Of a stretch of DNA of 64,000 bases, positions 11,977 to 23,999 are shown one piece after another. The DNA is from Pyrenopolyporus hunteri. Lineage: Eukaryota > Ascomycota > Sordariomycetes > Xylariales > Hypoxylaceae. The stretch is from NCBI GenBank assembly GCA_902806595.1, contig CADCXC010000003.1, forward strand, positions 2,232,001 through 2,296,000, in the 5' to 3' direction. Within the stretch, counting starts at the first letter, position 1. Each line of letters begins with the position of its first letter. The notes beneath the pieces were generated by a model. It had not been told where the DNA came from and searched no databases. It saw only the letters and a list, made by a program, of their open reading frames with translations. Both the position numbers and the translations under genes were made by a program.

Positions 11977-13609
11977 ATGCTCGACGTCGTAGATTTTATC
12001 GCCGAGAGGGGCGGCAACCCCGAGAAGATCCGCGAGTCTCAGCGCCGCAGATATGCCAGTGTCGAGGTGGTCGACGAGGTAATCGAGATGTTCGAGGACC
12101 ATCGCAGAAGTCAGTGGACTCACCTCTCATACAATATATGAGCAATGATTGACGTGTTATTGCAATTTTAGCTCAATACGCTGCGACTCAGATAAATAGC
12201 AAGATCAATGAAGTAAACAAGCAGATCGGCGCTAGAAAAAAGGTTGTACCTCTTCTGAGTCACCAAAATCTCATACCCGCACCCGCCGCGTCCAATTACT
12301 GACGAACAGCATATCTCTAGGCCAAGGAAAATGCCGACGAGTTCCTCCAGCAGAGAGCCGAACTCGACAAGGAGAAGAAGGCTCTCCTCGACTTGGCGGC
12401 CCAGAAGGACATTGCGCTGAGGGCCAAGATCAACACTATCGGCAACATCGTCCATGACTCCGTCCCTGTCAGCGATAACGAAGACAACAATGTGGTTCAA
12501 CGGACATGGGCCCCGGAAGGTGTCAAAGTGGAAAAGGAAAACGTGCTATCGCATCACGAGGTTCTCCTGCGACTAGATGGCTACGACCCGGACCGCGGAG
12601 TCAAGGTCGTCGGCCACAGAGGTTACTTCCTACGGCGATGGGGTGTGTTCCTCAACCAGGCTCTGATCAACTACGGCCTCGAATACCTCACCAACAAAGG
12701 CTTCACTCCTCTTCAGACCCCCCAATTCATGCTCAAAGACTACATGGCCAAGACGGCGCAGTTAGAGCAGTTTGACGAGGAACTATACAAGGTAGTCGAC
12801 GGTGAGCCGCAGAACGACAAATATCTTATCGCGACCTCGGAGCAGCCTATCTCTGCCTTCCACGCCGATGAATGGATCATAGGCAAGGACTTGCCCATCA
12901 AGTACGCGGGGTTTAGCACGTGCTACAGAAGGGAGGCTGGTTCCCACGGCCGCGATGCTTGGGGTATCTTCCGTGTCCACCAATTCGAGAAGGTGGAGCA
13001 ATTTGTGCTCACGGACCCCGAGAAGTCGTGGGAGATGTTCGACGAGATGTTCTCGACGTCGGAAGAATTTTATAAGTCGCTTGGGTTGCCGTACCAGGTA
13101 GTGGCCATCGTCTCGGGTGCATTGAACAACGCGGCCGCCAAGAAGTTCGATTTAGAGGCCTGGTTCCCCTTCCAGGGAGAGTACAAGGAACTTGTGTCGT
13201 GTTCGAACTGCACAGACTACCAGTCGCGTGCCCTGGAGATCCGATTCGGTATCAAGACGCAGACGGACGCCAAGAAGAAATACGTCCACTGTCTGAACTC
13301 GACGCTCTGCGCCACTGAGAGAGCGCTGTGCTGTATCCTCGAAAACTACCAGACCGAGGACGTAAGTATAATATCGACCCTCACAACTGTACCGAGGCTA
13401 ACTTTCTCCAGGGTCTCCGAGTTCCCGAGCCGCTGCGCAAGTATCTTCCGGGCGCTCCCGACTTCATCCCTTTCACCAAGGAACTGCCCAAGGATACGAC
13501 TTCGGCAAAGGCCAAGGCCAAGGCGGACAAGGGCGTCAAGCAAAAGGTGGCCGCTGCTGGGGCCGCCGTTGCAGACGCCGGTGAGAAGTTGAAGGATCTT
13601 GCAGTATAA
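11977..13609 (+). CDS. SES1: Seryl-tRNA synthetase, cytoplasmic
   Basis: Class II aminoacyl-tRNA synthetase charging tRNA-Ser (and tRNA-Sec where present). Exons 11977-12109, 12172-12242, 12321-13361 and 13412-13609 with introns of 62, 78 and 50 bp give 480 residues. The N-terminal coiled-coil arm runs from MLDVVDFIAERGGNPEKI to about residue 110. The catalytic core contains motif 1 around GYFLRRWGVFLNQALINYGL, TSEQPISAFH, motif 2 CYRREAGSHGRDAWGIFRVHQF and motif 3 NSTLCATERALCCILENYQ. A Lys/Ala-rich C-terminal tail (AKAKAKADKG... EKLKDLAV) follows, as in eukaryotic cytosolic enzymes. The start chosen matches the usual MLD N-terminus; an in-frame upstream ATG exists. Confidence 0.96.
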
Positions 13610-14955
13610 TTGGCTAGATGTTACACAACTCGAATATTAACGAATAGATGGATCCTATTTGCCATTAGGGGTGATATCATCGAGCTGCAGTACGGAGGAA
13701 GATGTCTACGTGCTTTTTTGTGCCGTGGCATTTGATGAGGAGTAGCAGCCATGCGTTCAGATAGTGATATGCAGCGCCGATAGTAGCAGCGTGTAGCTAG
13801 TTACAAGATACATGATGACTAAATACCAAGAGATGAGTGGCACATGGAAGTCCGAAGGCTTGAGACTTATTTGTGATACCTTACCGGAAGAGACTAGGGG
13901 TCGTATTGTTGTCAAAGGCATTGTATTGTACCTCGGAGCTAAGACTCGGCGCCACGTTTAGGAATTGGCTCGGGTTATAAACGGTAAAAAGGAAGAGAAA
14001 GCATTGATGTTTTCGTTGGAATACCTGTAACCAGGGATCTCGGTTTGCTAAGTTGGATCCTTGCCACGACCCGTTCAGAATGTTTGATGAGATATATGTA
14101 AATTTCAAATTTTACGTTTTTATGCACAATATGTGCATATATAGTCGTAACTGACATATGATATTCTTGGATAGAATTTAAAGCTCATTTCCCATCCCTA
14201 CTTTATGTCTTGTATACACCCTTCATAACTTTTACAGTGGGAGACGCTTCCAGGAAACAACTAAGATAGACCATTACATAATATACCAGCGTACCCGCCT
14301 CCAAGCACCTAATCATAAGCCTTCACATTCCGAACCCTTTCAAGATGTTCCCGGGAAAGACGTCGGATCAGCCGCACCTACCTGTGTAGCGCTTCCATCC
14401 TTGCATGCGCACATACGTACCTCTAACATATCTACCTATGTACGTATTGTACCTACATTGCACATAGACGTAACTGAGGGTACACCAAGCCCACTTATAC
14501 ATGTATCCATTGATGTATTTAATTCATTCCTACTACATAGGTGGTACCTAGGTATTCTCCTAACCCCCCAAGTAAGATGAATGATTCCCAAACCCCCGGT
14601 GGCCATGAACTTGGGCGATCCGAACTACCGTATACCTACGCGATTCGTCTGCTTTGCTCGTAATTCCCACGTTGCACAAATCGATTACCCGCCCGTCGAC
14701 GATTAAGAGGATACGGTTACGGTACGGTGCCCGAGACAAGTAGCTGGAACGAAGGGCCAATCACTCCGGGGTCCAGATCCTTTCCCGACGCACTGCGACA
14801 CGCAACGCCCACATTCCCTCGAGCTGGCTTCGTGTGTCTTATAACTTGGTTCCTTTGTTGCTATCGTTATTTCATTCATTTTTTTTTTCGTTGAGCCGTC
14901 CAAGACAAAGAGAGTCGAGTAGGCTATACCAGCGGCCGTTAGACAGGCGTTGGTC
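13610..14955. other. Intergenic SerRS-ZUFSP
   Basis: 1.35 kb, AT-rich in the middle, with TACGTACC/TACCTAGG elements near 14410-14560. No supportable gene. A poly-T run at 14879-14888 lies 70 bp before the next start codon. Confidence 0.55.
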
Positions 14956-17206
14956 ATGTCGGCCTTATTTAGCTGTCCTTTTTGCGGGTACAAGGCTTCT
15001 GCTGAGTACGGTATCTTGTTTGTAAGTTTCCCCGTACCTAGCCGGACATCACATCCCAATATCTCCGGCTTCTCACACTCTCTTCCCAGCACATAGAGGT
15101 CCACCACAACGAAGGGGAGTCGCCTTTCGTTGCAGACGAGGACCGCATGGAACGGAGGATAGAAAGTATGGCCGACAAGGACGAGCCGTCCGACTACTTG
15201 GAGTGCCCCGTCAAAAGGTGCGGCGAGATTCTGTCCCTGGCTAGTCTGGAGGACCATCTCGACTTACACCGCGCTGAGAAAGCCGAGAATTCCGCCGAAG
15301 GCTCGCATACTAGCGACCCAGATGAGACCACGTCGGAAAGTGACTCTTCGACCCGGCCTACCCGAGCCGCTTCGTCCGGTCCTAGCTCGGCCACACCTAA
15401 GGGGTCTGCCGGTCGGGCTGCGGGCGCCGCGCTAAACTGGAAACACCTATTGAACAAACCCTCCCGGAAACCCGGCGAGCCGCCGCTCACGGGCCCGGGG
15501 GGACTCGAATTCAAAACAGTAAAAAGACTTGGCGTAAGCTTATCTCCTAGTCCAACCTACTCTAGAGAATTTACTATATATCCCTAGTAGATATAGAGAA
15601 AAGCCAGAGCGATGCGTAGAAGCTGATAAGATATGGCGATTAGAAAAAGGAGCTCGGCACATATCATAACGAGGAGAGGATGCCGGACTGGCTCGCAGAT
15701 TTGCTTAAGAGGCGCGGCTACAAGAGCTCGAAAGGTCAGCCCCCTTCCGCCTCACCATCGCTGCAGACCATGCCTCCATCCCTAGTTTCCCCTAGCTCAC
15801 AAATCACCTAGGCGTAATACCCGTCCTCGCGCAACTTTTGCAACGTAACCGGCACACGCAGTACGCATACCTCTGCCACCCAGTCACCCAACACATCTCC
15901 AAACTTCGGCGGGAGGGTACGTATAGTCTGCATCCACCCATTCAGCCCATATATAGATATTTACCTATATATAAATAAACCTCCGCATCTGACTAACCCA
16001 ACTCGCCGGCTAGGTAGCTTTTGTGGGTACAGGAACATCCAGATGATGATATCGTACATCATCGGAGCGGGCGCTCCAGGCGCTGCGGCCTTCGGCGAAA
16101 CCATTCCTAGCATCTTTCAGATTCAGGATCTCATCGAGCACGCTTGGGACGAAGGCATTCACGAGGAGGGCCGCATAGAACTCGGTGGTATTAGGGGCAC
16201 TCGCAAGTACATTGGCACACCAGAGGTTGATTTTACCCTTTTCCCTATTTTACGTATTTCGGTGGCCTTTACTACGCGTATATGGAAAACCTTCTCCCCG
16301 CTGTAGAAAACGTGGCGTCGGCAGCCTATTTTAGCTAACCGCTATATTACCATCCAGGCGCAAACGTTGTTAGCGAGCTTAGCAATACCGTGAGTTATAC
16401 GGCCCCTATCATCCCTTCTCCCAATCCACAGACCAAGCCTACATATACATGTACTCGCATCCCCATTTCTCCATCGTAAAGCAAGTTGGCCACTTACTTA
16501 ACTTACCGTTATCTATCAGATGGGATATGCAAACCTTTAAGAACGGTGAAGGAGATTCCCCCTCTGCCTCAGAGAACCGCGTCTACGACGCAGTAGAGGA
16601 GTATTTTGCGACGGCGCCGGACGTAAGCCCGCGGGGCAAGGTGCGCAACACGACGCGGCCGCCCATATATTTCCAGCACCAGGGTATGTCTTCCTCGCCC
16701 TTTTCCTTTTATAATGATGTATTACGCATTCAAAGCTACGCCCAATTATACAATGAACGTAGCCAGACAAGAGGAAGGCAAACCACCATACCCCTAGGGA
16801 CTCACCGTTCTAAACCGGGTTGCTAATAATCTAAGGCCACTCCATGACTATCATCGGCATAGAGCGGCAGCTCAGCGGTAACCGGAATCTACTCGTCTTC
16901 GACCCTTCATACGGCGACCCCTCAAGCGTGACGCGACACATTGGCAGCGCTAAGGGCGCTGACCATAGTAGCGGTAGCGCCGACCGCACGCTCAAGCTCT
17001 ACCGTCGCGGGCCGAGGTATCTGAGCAAGTACCGCGCCTTCGAGCTCCTGAGGTGTGTTTTGCTTTTCTTTTCCAATTTTTTTTTTTTTAACCAGAAGTG
17101 TTCATGCGCCTCTACCCCCTTGTCTTCTCGTCCATCATCCGTTCGTGTTGGTTGTTCCGCGCTTATGATTATTATTATTATTACGTACTCTAGGCTCAGG
17201 CAATAA
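14956..17206 (+). CDS. ZUFSP/ZUP1-like ubiquitin protease, peptidase family C78
   Basis: Predicted cysteine protease of the UfSP/ZUFSP family; the zinc-finger members act on Lys63-linked ubiquitin in DNA-damage signalling. Nine exons (14956-15021, 15090-15533, 15644-15734, 15812-15916, 16014-16225, 16358-16389, 16520-16683, 16836-17052, 17194-17206) join in phase to 447 residues. Two C2H2 fingers are visible: C7/C10/H23/H27-28 and C61/C66/H78/H82. A Ser/Thr-rich linker follows. The protease part starts near MPDWLADLL and has the nucleophile C239 in SFCGYRNIQMM, H373 in QGHSMTIIGIE and D394 in VFDPSYG. The catalytic triad is thus complete. Exons of 32 and 13 nt make it easy to mis-annotate; automated models could truncate it. 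Confidence 0.88.
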
Positions 17207-20067
17207 ATGATCATGTTATACTATATATATGAGCGTTAAGTAAACTACTAGAGAGACAGGTGACTAGGGGAGAAAATACGAGGAAAAGCGAAAGGATGAA
17301 AAGAAAAGCTTTTTTCTTCTCACCGCGTGATCATAACCACACCTACCAGTCTTAAATTCCAGGGGTATCTACTCACCTACGCCCCTATTCGGATAGCCTC
17401 GGCGTTCGCGGCTTAGGGTGAGGACGGATGGATTGCAACGGGATAAGATAGGACTCATTACATGTATTGTACCTAAGGATAACGTAGGACAAGATGTTAG
17501 TCGAGGCACCGGGTGAGCACCGTGTGGTGGTTGCTATATTAGGTAATATCGAGCGAGTGGGCGTTCGCATCTGCATTGGCGTCCGCATCGCACCCGCACA
17601 CGCGTCCGCATCTGATGCGGCGTCGTAGCTTGGCGATCTACTTTATTTTATTTTACTTTATTCACGCTCGCTGTCTGGTTATCTTCGCGCTTAAACATAA
17701 GTCGGAACATGGTAATCTAGTCGTCCGACTGGTCAAGACGGCGTTATATGGACGGTCGCTATTGGTATCTCAATACTTGCCTACCTTGAAAAGAAATCCG
17801 TATATTTTACGTTCTTAGCCTTCCTGAGGCGGAATGAATGGGGATATAAGAATATTATGCAATTCAGCCCCCGCCGCTGAACTTCCTAGAGCCGCAGCGA
17901 ACTCCCGTCTTTCCCCTTCAGGCCCGAGAATTGCTACACGATAAAGATCGGAAGATTGGGAGGATGAATCCAATGTCCGGCGCACGCTGGGCTCGGAGTT
18001 CTAAATACGTAGGTAGGTACCTAGGTAGGTAGTGAAAGTCTCCTTGTAGGCAGTAGGATGGCATAATCCCTACGAACCCAGCGCCGCCAATATCCCACGT
18101 GGTTAGGTACTGTGTATGCAGGTAGAAGCTACCTACAGCATCATGGGCACATATATAGGTACCTAGATAGGGTTATCAGAGTTATTCTCTCCTAGGCCTT
18201 AATTGGGAGATAACCTTGGCAAGTGAGATCATCCTTAGTCGTCTACTGGGAGGATAAGACGGGGAGGAAAGTATAATCGGAATTAAGGAGTTTAATGCTG
18301 ATTACAAAACATATAATCTGATCGAAGAATCCGGCGATACGATCGGTTCACACTTACGGCTCGGAACTTTACGAGTGTCGACGCTACTGCAATTATGATA
18401 TGTGGGCATGGTAGAATCAACAAGCTAATCTAAGATCGAATGGTTGTATACTTACGTTTGTATGTCGACAAGTTATATCTCGATGAATCATCCGGGTGTG
18501 AAAAGCCAAGTGAGTCATATTTATTTGAAACTCTATGCATCAGATAGGGACCTCGCCTATCTATATGTGTAATGGGATGAAATGAAGCCGATGTATAATG
18601 GGCACCTACACACATGTAGGTGTGGTACGATTGCGCGAAACGAGAGTTGATTAGGACATCACGGATAGACCGGGAACGATGAAGTTAGAATTAAACGACC
18701 GGCGATTGGCGGATATGTGGTATAGGTATAGTTATAAATCCTCCGTGTTATCAGATCAAGAGGATAGTAGTGTACTATAATATGCTCGATATACAGAATA
18801 TTCAGCCCTACCGAACGAGGTCCCTAGGCACCCTGCTCGTGAATGTCTTTACTACAGTCTTGGCGCTGGTAACATTCCATATAAGTCATTCGTACTGACT
18901 CGCGCGCATTACCTATATGGGTATGCAATCTAGAAGGGCCCTTTCTTGGCACACTATTTCTATTCGCTCTTGGGACGTGATCGATGGTGCAGAACCGATA
19001 TCGATTAGGTAGGCGAGCGGCACGTCATGGTTGGGGGGGCAGTGCTCAGCCGGGAGCGCGGATCAGATCGCTGCGAAACAGTTTGTAAGACCCTGAACTG
19101 CCTGACCAGCCTGGATAAAGGTAGATTCCTACCTTGCAAGTATATTATATCATAGCAAACCCACGGCACCACTGAGCAGCCCCGGCGCCGGTACATACAA
19201 TACACTGTATATAGATAGGCTCGGAGTCGACCAGCGCGGTGGATTCGATCGATTGGCTTTAACGGGTTAAACAAGTTAAAACGTGGAACTCGAACTTGGA
19301 ACTGGACGTGGAACCGACAACGCGTCAGCTTTCCCCAGTCTTCCTACCAAACATTTCTTTTATGGTACGACGTAGCGGCAGCTAGTATTGGCTCAATGCG
19401 TGCCAAATGATAAGGTCGGCCATTTTGGGGATTGCGAAGGAGGGGCCTTACCTCGTATTGTCGCTACCCTCTTATTTAGTCGATAGGCGACAACAGAGTC
19501 GGTCCCTTACAGATTAACTGGGTATATGCTACGTCGATGTACCTCTCTAACTATACTTTCTACATGTACCTACCAACTTACATGTATGTATGTACTACCT
19601 GGCACTCGTAGCCAACATGTACGTACTCGGATCGTATCATACACTAGGTAGGCTACCTAAGGCAGGTACGTGTTAGGTAGGTTTGCCTTACTGGGATAGA
19701 CTTGGAGGCAATTTGATAAAAAAAAGAAAGTTGTCTGATCTCTTTAACGTTCAACTCATCTGCCACCTTCATCAATGCTCACCAAACTTGTCTCATCCCG
19801 ACCAAGCCATCAACGGACGCCAAGAAAAAAAAAACAATTCCAGCACACGGTTAGAAGCCTCGCACTCTTCGTAAATCCCATATACAATAAATATACCGAG
19901 ATAATCTAACGCATCCTGAAGAATAGCCTTTTCCACGGGTCTGCTATCCTGATTTGATATTACCCTGGTGGTGATATTACGGCGCAGCTGTCCCCGGTAT
20001 TTGCTGCCTAACGGGCTGCCAAGCGAAATTCGCCGGAACCTTCACGAGCTTATATTGCAGGCCCTGG
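17207..20067. other. Gene-poor gap of 2.9 kb
   Basis: Only short ORFs without recognisable sequence. TACCTAGG/TAGGTA elements occur near 18005-18035, 18150-18170 and 19565-19680. A short poly-A tract lies at about 19825. I see nothing that supports a gene or a mobile element. Confidence 0.55.
18005..18035. repeat. TAGGTA/TACCTAGG cluster
   Basis: About 30 bp made of overlapping GTAGGTA units with one TACCTAGG core, typical of the family scattered through the window's non-coding DNA. Confidence 0.7.
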
Positions 20068-21481
20068 ATGGATAAACACCTAAATATGGGCTGGGAGAAT
20101 TCGAATCATCCTCCGCCGGGAGCTGGACCTGCTTCCTTTCAAGTCAGAGACACGGACGGCCAAGTTGAACTGCTCTCTGGACCACCGCCGTACTACTCTA
20201 TAGAACAACGCCCCCTGCCACAAGAAAACATGCCCTACGAACCGAAGGCGCCCTGGTGGAATCCACGGTATTGGAGGAAAAGAACTTGGGCTATTGTTGT
20301 TGCTGTCTTCGTCGTCATTATCATCGTCGTCGTAGTTACCCCGGTCGAGGTCGCTAAGGCAAATCGATATCCGAATTATACCAGGCTCAACTACAGCTTA
20401 GCAGACGAATGTGAGTGACCTCATTTGTTTAATCAAATTTCACATCATGAGCTGTGCATCAGCCCGACTAACCGTATTTCCAGACTCTGGGACCACTTTC
20501 TTCGACAAGTTCAACTATTTCGTAGGATATGACCCTGCTCAAGGATTCGTACACTACGTTCCGAGGCAGCAAGCCACCCAATTGGTAAGTGCTTACCGCC
20601 TTGGCTCTTCGGCACCACGCTTATCAATTAACTCTCTAAGAACCTCACATACGCATCCCCGGACTCGGCATTTTTGAGGGTCGATACCAGCGTCGGCCCC
20701 GGTTCCGTTCCGGATGCGTCGACCGGCCGTTTCTCTGTACGCCTCGAGTCCCAAGCGCAGTATGACAGCGGCCTCTTCATTTTCGATGTGAAGCACACGC
20801 CCTTCGGGTGCGGGACTTGGCCGGCTTTATGGCTGGTCGATCCCGCCAATTGGCCGGACCACGGAGAAATCGACGTAATGGAAGCCGTGAACAGGGCTAC
20901 AGAGGGTAACCAAGTAACTCTCCATACCACCGACCAATGTTCGATGAATGTGAAGCGCATAATGAGCGGCTCGACTCTTTCAAAGGACTGTTACAATGCC
21001 ACTGACAACAACGCCGGCTGCGGAGTTCAAGGCGACGCTGCTACTTACGGCAGCGCCTTCAACGATGCTCAGGGTGGCGTTATGGCCATGGAATGGCGCA
21101 ACGAAGGCATCCGGGTTTGGCAGTTTGGGAGGGATCGGATCCCGGCCGATATCACCGCGCGAAACCCGGATCCGAGTAGCTGGGGCACAGCAGCTGCCGA
21201 CTTCCCAAATACGGATTGTGACATCAGCTCGCATTTCAGAAACCAGAGCATCATCGCTAACATCGATCTCTGCGGGCAGTATGCTGGCGGTGTCTACGCG
21301 AACAGCGGTTGTAAGTTATACTTTTACCTCCTTAGGGAGTAGGCGTCTTATCATATGGGAGTCGCATTGCTAACGCCTCGTAGGTCCGAGTAACTGCACC
21401 GACTACGTGGCCAATAACCCCGAAGCATTTACTAATGCATTTTGGGAATTTGGCGCTTTTGAAGTCTATAGGGCCACTTGA
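20068..21481 (+). CDS. GH16 family beta-glucanase/transglycosidase, type II membrane anchored
   Basis: Predicted endo-beta-1,3(4)-glucanase-type glycoside hydrolase family 16 enzyme acting on wall glucans. Exons 20068-20410, 20484-20584, 20641-21310 and 21384-21481 (introns 73, 56, 73 bp) give 403 residues. A cytosolic Pro-rich N-terminus (about 1-72) precedes a single hydrophobic segment (AIVVAVFVVIIIVVVV), so the enzyme should be a type II membrane protein with the catalytic domain outside. The catalytic signature GEIDVMEAVN places the nucleophile E224, D226 and acid/base E229. Asn-X-Thr/Ser sites (NYT, NLT, NAT, NQS, NCT) and paired cysteines agree with secretion. The C-terminal FWEFGAFEVY block is typical of this GH16 group. 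No signal-peptide-only form is seen. Confidence 0.92.
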
Positions 21482-22395
21482 TCCGATGTTTGAAGCCCTC
21501 AGTGTTTAATGAATAGTTATCTTTTGGAGTTGGCGGTTATTTGGAGTTTAGTTCGGTATGGAAATACTGGTGACGAGCGAAGCGACAAGCGCAAGGCTGG
21601 GTAGGGTATGAGGGCCTATAGGACGTCTTGACTGCACGATATGGATAAACTACTATGCGAATAATGTTCTGCGCTCTAGATATGAAATCCAGCGAGGCGC
21701 CATTACGGAATATCGAAAAGATCACGGGGTGACGAGGCGTCCAGCTTAGGACAGAGGCGAGTCGGGTAATTATGATTTGAACTTGGTCTGACTTTGTCGT
21801 ATGAGTACTTATAAACTTCATGAGTTTTATGAGCTTGTAATTCCTAAAGTTACCCTGCTTTCATAACTGCGAAGTATTAGACGATATTCCCTATCTTGGT
21901 AGTACACTAGCGGATGTTAGTATTCATAAGAATTATCTTCGGCATGTGTAATTCAGGGATATGAAGACGTCACCAACTTCAAACAGTTGCGGAAGCTAGC
22001 GAGTCTATGATCGAGATAGTTATTATTTCAATGCGGACGACCGTAGCTCACCCCGTACCTACGCAGGCGAGAGCACTAGCCAGCCGTCCGGCTGCGTCTT
22101 CTCTATACCTTAAGATCCTAAGTGGAGAATGCGATGGCCCTTCTATATAGATCGCAGAACCCGTAACGCCGAGTCCCATGCAACGTCCGACCAAACGCCA
22201 TACCAATCGTGCAGCGCTTCCAACCGGTCCGGCTCTTGTAATCGTACAGTTCGTCCCCGTCTTAGTTTTTCGTCTTCATCTTCATCTTCGTCTTCATCTC
22301 AGTACTTCTTTTTATATACTTTCTTCATTCCTTCCAGCTGCGCCCACCCCCCCACCCAATCTCCCCATATCCCATCTCTCTCTCTCTCTCTCTCC
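21482..22395. other. Intergenic GH16-TIM22 (convergent)
   Basis: 0.9 kb between converging genes. Contains a CTTCAT-type microsatellite (about 22271-22300) and a CT dinucleotide tract (22375-22394). No supportable gene. Confidence 0.6.
22375..22394. repeat. (TC)10 microsatellite abutting the TIM22 stop
   Basis: Ten TC units end one base before the TIM22 stop codon complement at 22396, so the transcript would have a GA tract at the start of its 3' UTR. Confidence 0.85.
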
Positions 22396-23075
22396 CTACT
22401 CCTCATCCTTCGGCTGCCTCAGCCAGGCGTCGATGGCGGCGCTGAAGGCGGCGAAGGCGGCGCAGCCCCCGGCGACGGCGGCGGGGCCCCCGTTCCGCGC
22501 GAGGATGCCGCCCGTCAGGCAGCCGGCGGCCGCGCCGTTGAACATGTCGTTCCGGGCCCGGTACCCCTCGATCCCGCACTCGATCCCGGCGAACATCAGC
22601 CCGACCAGCCCGAAGTTCTTCGCCGTGCTGTACGACCGCGCCCCCATGTCCCTGAACCCCACCTTCAGCTGCTGCCGCAGCGGCAGCGAGGAGAGGGGCT
22701 GCGCGGAGGCGCCGGGCGCGCCCGGCGTGTGGAAGGGCGTGTCGTAGGACATCTGTTGGTGAGGTTGGGGTGGTTAGTGGGGTTATGGATTGGTAGTTAT
22801 GTGAGTCGGTTAGGGGTATCACGTACAGAGGCCATGAACATTCCGAAGAGACCGCCCATACCAAAGCCCATTACGCCCGAGATGGCGGCTTTGCCGAAGC
22901 AGGACTCCATCATTGCGTTTAACTAGTTGCGCCAAGTTAGCAATCGGGAGCGGCTCTTGCGAAGTAGGCCTGCCAACTGCGGACGAACTCTTTTGATATT
23001 GGGATCGTTGGGGTCGTATTGCTGCGGTCCGCTGGGAGCGCCCGCCCCGGCTCCGGCCCCAGGTAGGCCGTTCAT
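22396..23075 (-). CDS. TIM22: Mitochondrial import inner membrane translocase subunit Tim22
   Basis: Channel subunit of the TIM22 carrier translocase of the mitochondrial inner membrane. Minus-strand exons 22989-23075, 22827-22922 and 22396-22752, introns 66 and 74 bp, give 179 residues. Seen: Gly/Ala/Pro-rich N-terminus, QQYDPNDPNIKR, NAMMESCFGKAAISGVMGFGMGGLFGMFMAS (first membrane segment), GARSYSTAKNFGLVGLMFAGIECGIEGYRARND and the closing GCLTGGILARNGGPAAVAGG membrane region of the Tim17/22/23 fold. The conserved Cys pair (MESC, IECG) is present. The start at 23075 matches family length; an in-frame ATG at 23165 would add 30 residues. Exon 3 is extremely GC-rich. Confidence 0.93.
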
Positions 23076-23999
23076 ATTGCGCGGTGTGTGCGTAGGCGAA
23101 AGAGAACCTAGGTAGGTAGGTAGGGAAGGTGAAGGGTGTGATATGGAGATGCGCCGCCTTTGCAACTTACAGCACCGCAGATAAGTGCTGATACGTGCAA
23201 CCGATAAGAGATTTGGAGACGATAATTATTTTTCTGCCAGCTGTGACCGCCCCGTTTTGAAGGGTCCCGGATTTGCCCCACCTCGATTCTGTCCCAATAC
23301 CGTGCAGTGCTGCCATATGCGGATTGGTCTCTTGGGACCTGCATTTATGGTCACTTTTTAGATCGGGCTCCCTTTGCGAAAACGGTGTGTTGATCCGTCG
23401 CAAACTTTTGATGCGATGTTACCGAGCAGTACATGATGTACATGTGAGTAAGTATATACAACAGCATTAAGTATCTACGATATGTGCGCTCTTATAGGAG
23501 AAATCTGGCGATCTTTCACCATGATATCAGTAGGATATCGAGTATGGGCCTAAGTATTTCGAACGGTAAAGTGGCAGTTCATAGCGCTACATGTATAAAC
23601 CGTCTGGTTTCAAGGCTAAATACAAAGTACCTTACACTTACCATGACCGATAAGCAGCATTCCCTCTTCTTTCCCTTTAGGTTAGGTAAAGTAGTACGGG
23701 CCCTAGTTTAAAACGGCAGGGAGAACCCTATCAAGACCCTTTCTATAGAGGAAGGCCTAGGTTGATCACCGCCCTGGTCCTTCCGCTAATCCTGCCAGCC
23801 AATGGGCGGAATTTTACTGAGGGACAGGATTTTTTTTCTCCCCAGGCCCAAGGAGTTATTTTTTTTTTTTTACCTATAAAAATCCTTGTGGCAGCTCGGA
23901 TTCTACCATCCTTCAAAAATAAAAGTAAAAATAAAAAACCATCATATTCTAGGGCAACCCTATTATTTTACAGCATCCTCAGCCTCAAATATTGTAGCC
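23076..23999. other. Divergent promoter region TIM22/NAP protein
   Basis: 0.92 kb between divergent genes. It includes a TAGGTAGGTAGG stretch just upstream of TIM22 (about 23108-23124) and poly-T runs near 23830 and 23859-23870 ahead of the NAP gene. No gene supported. Confidence 0.6.

Noticed and set aside
22129..22926. 265-residue plus-strand frame over TIM22
   Set aside because: Low-complexity shadow; TIM22 on the other strand explains the conserved sequence.
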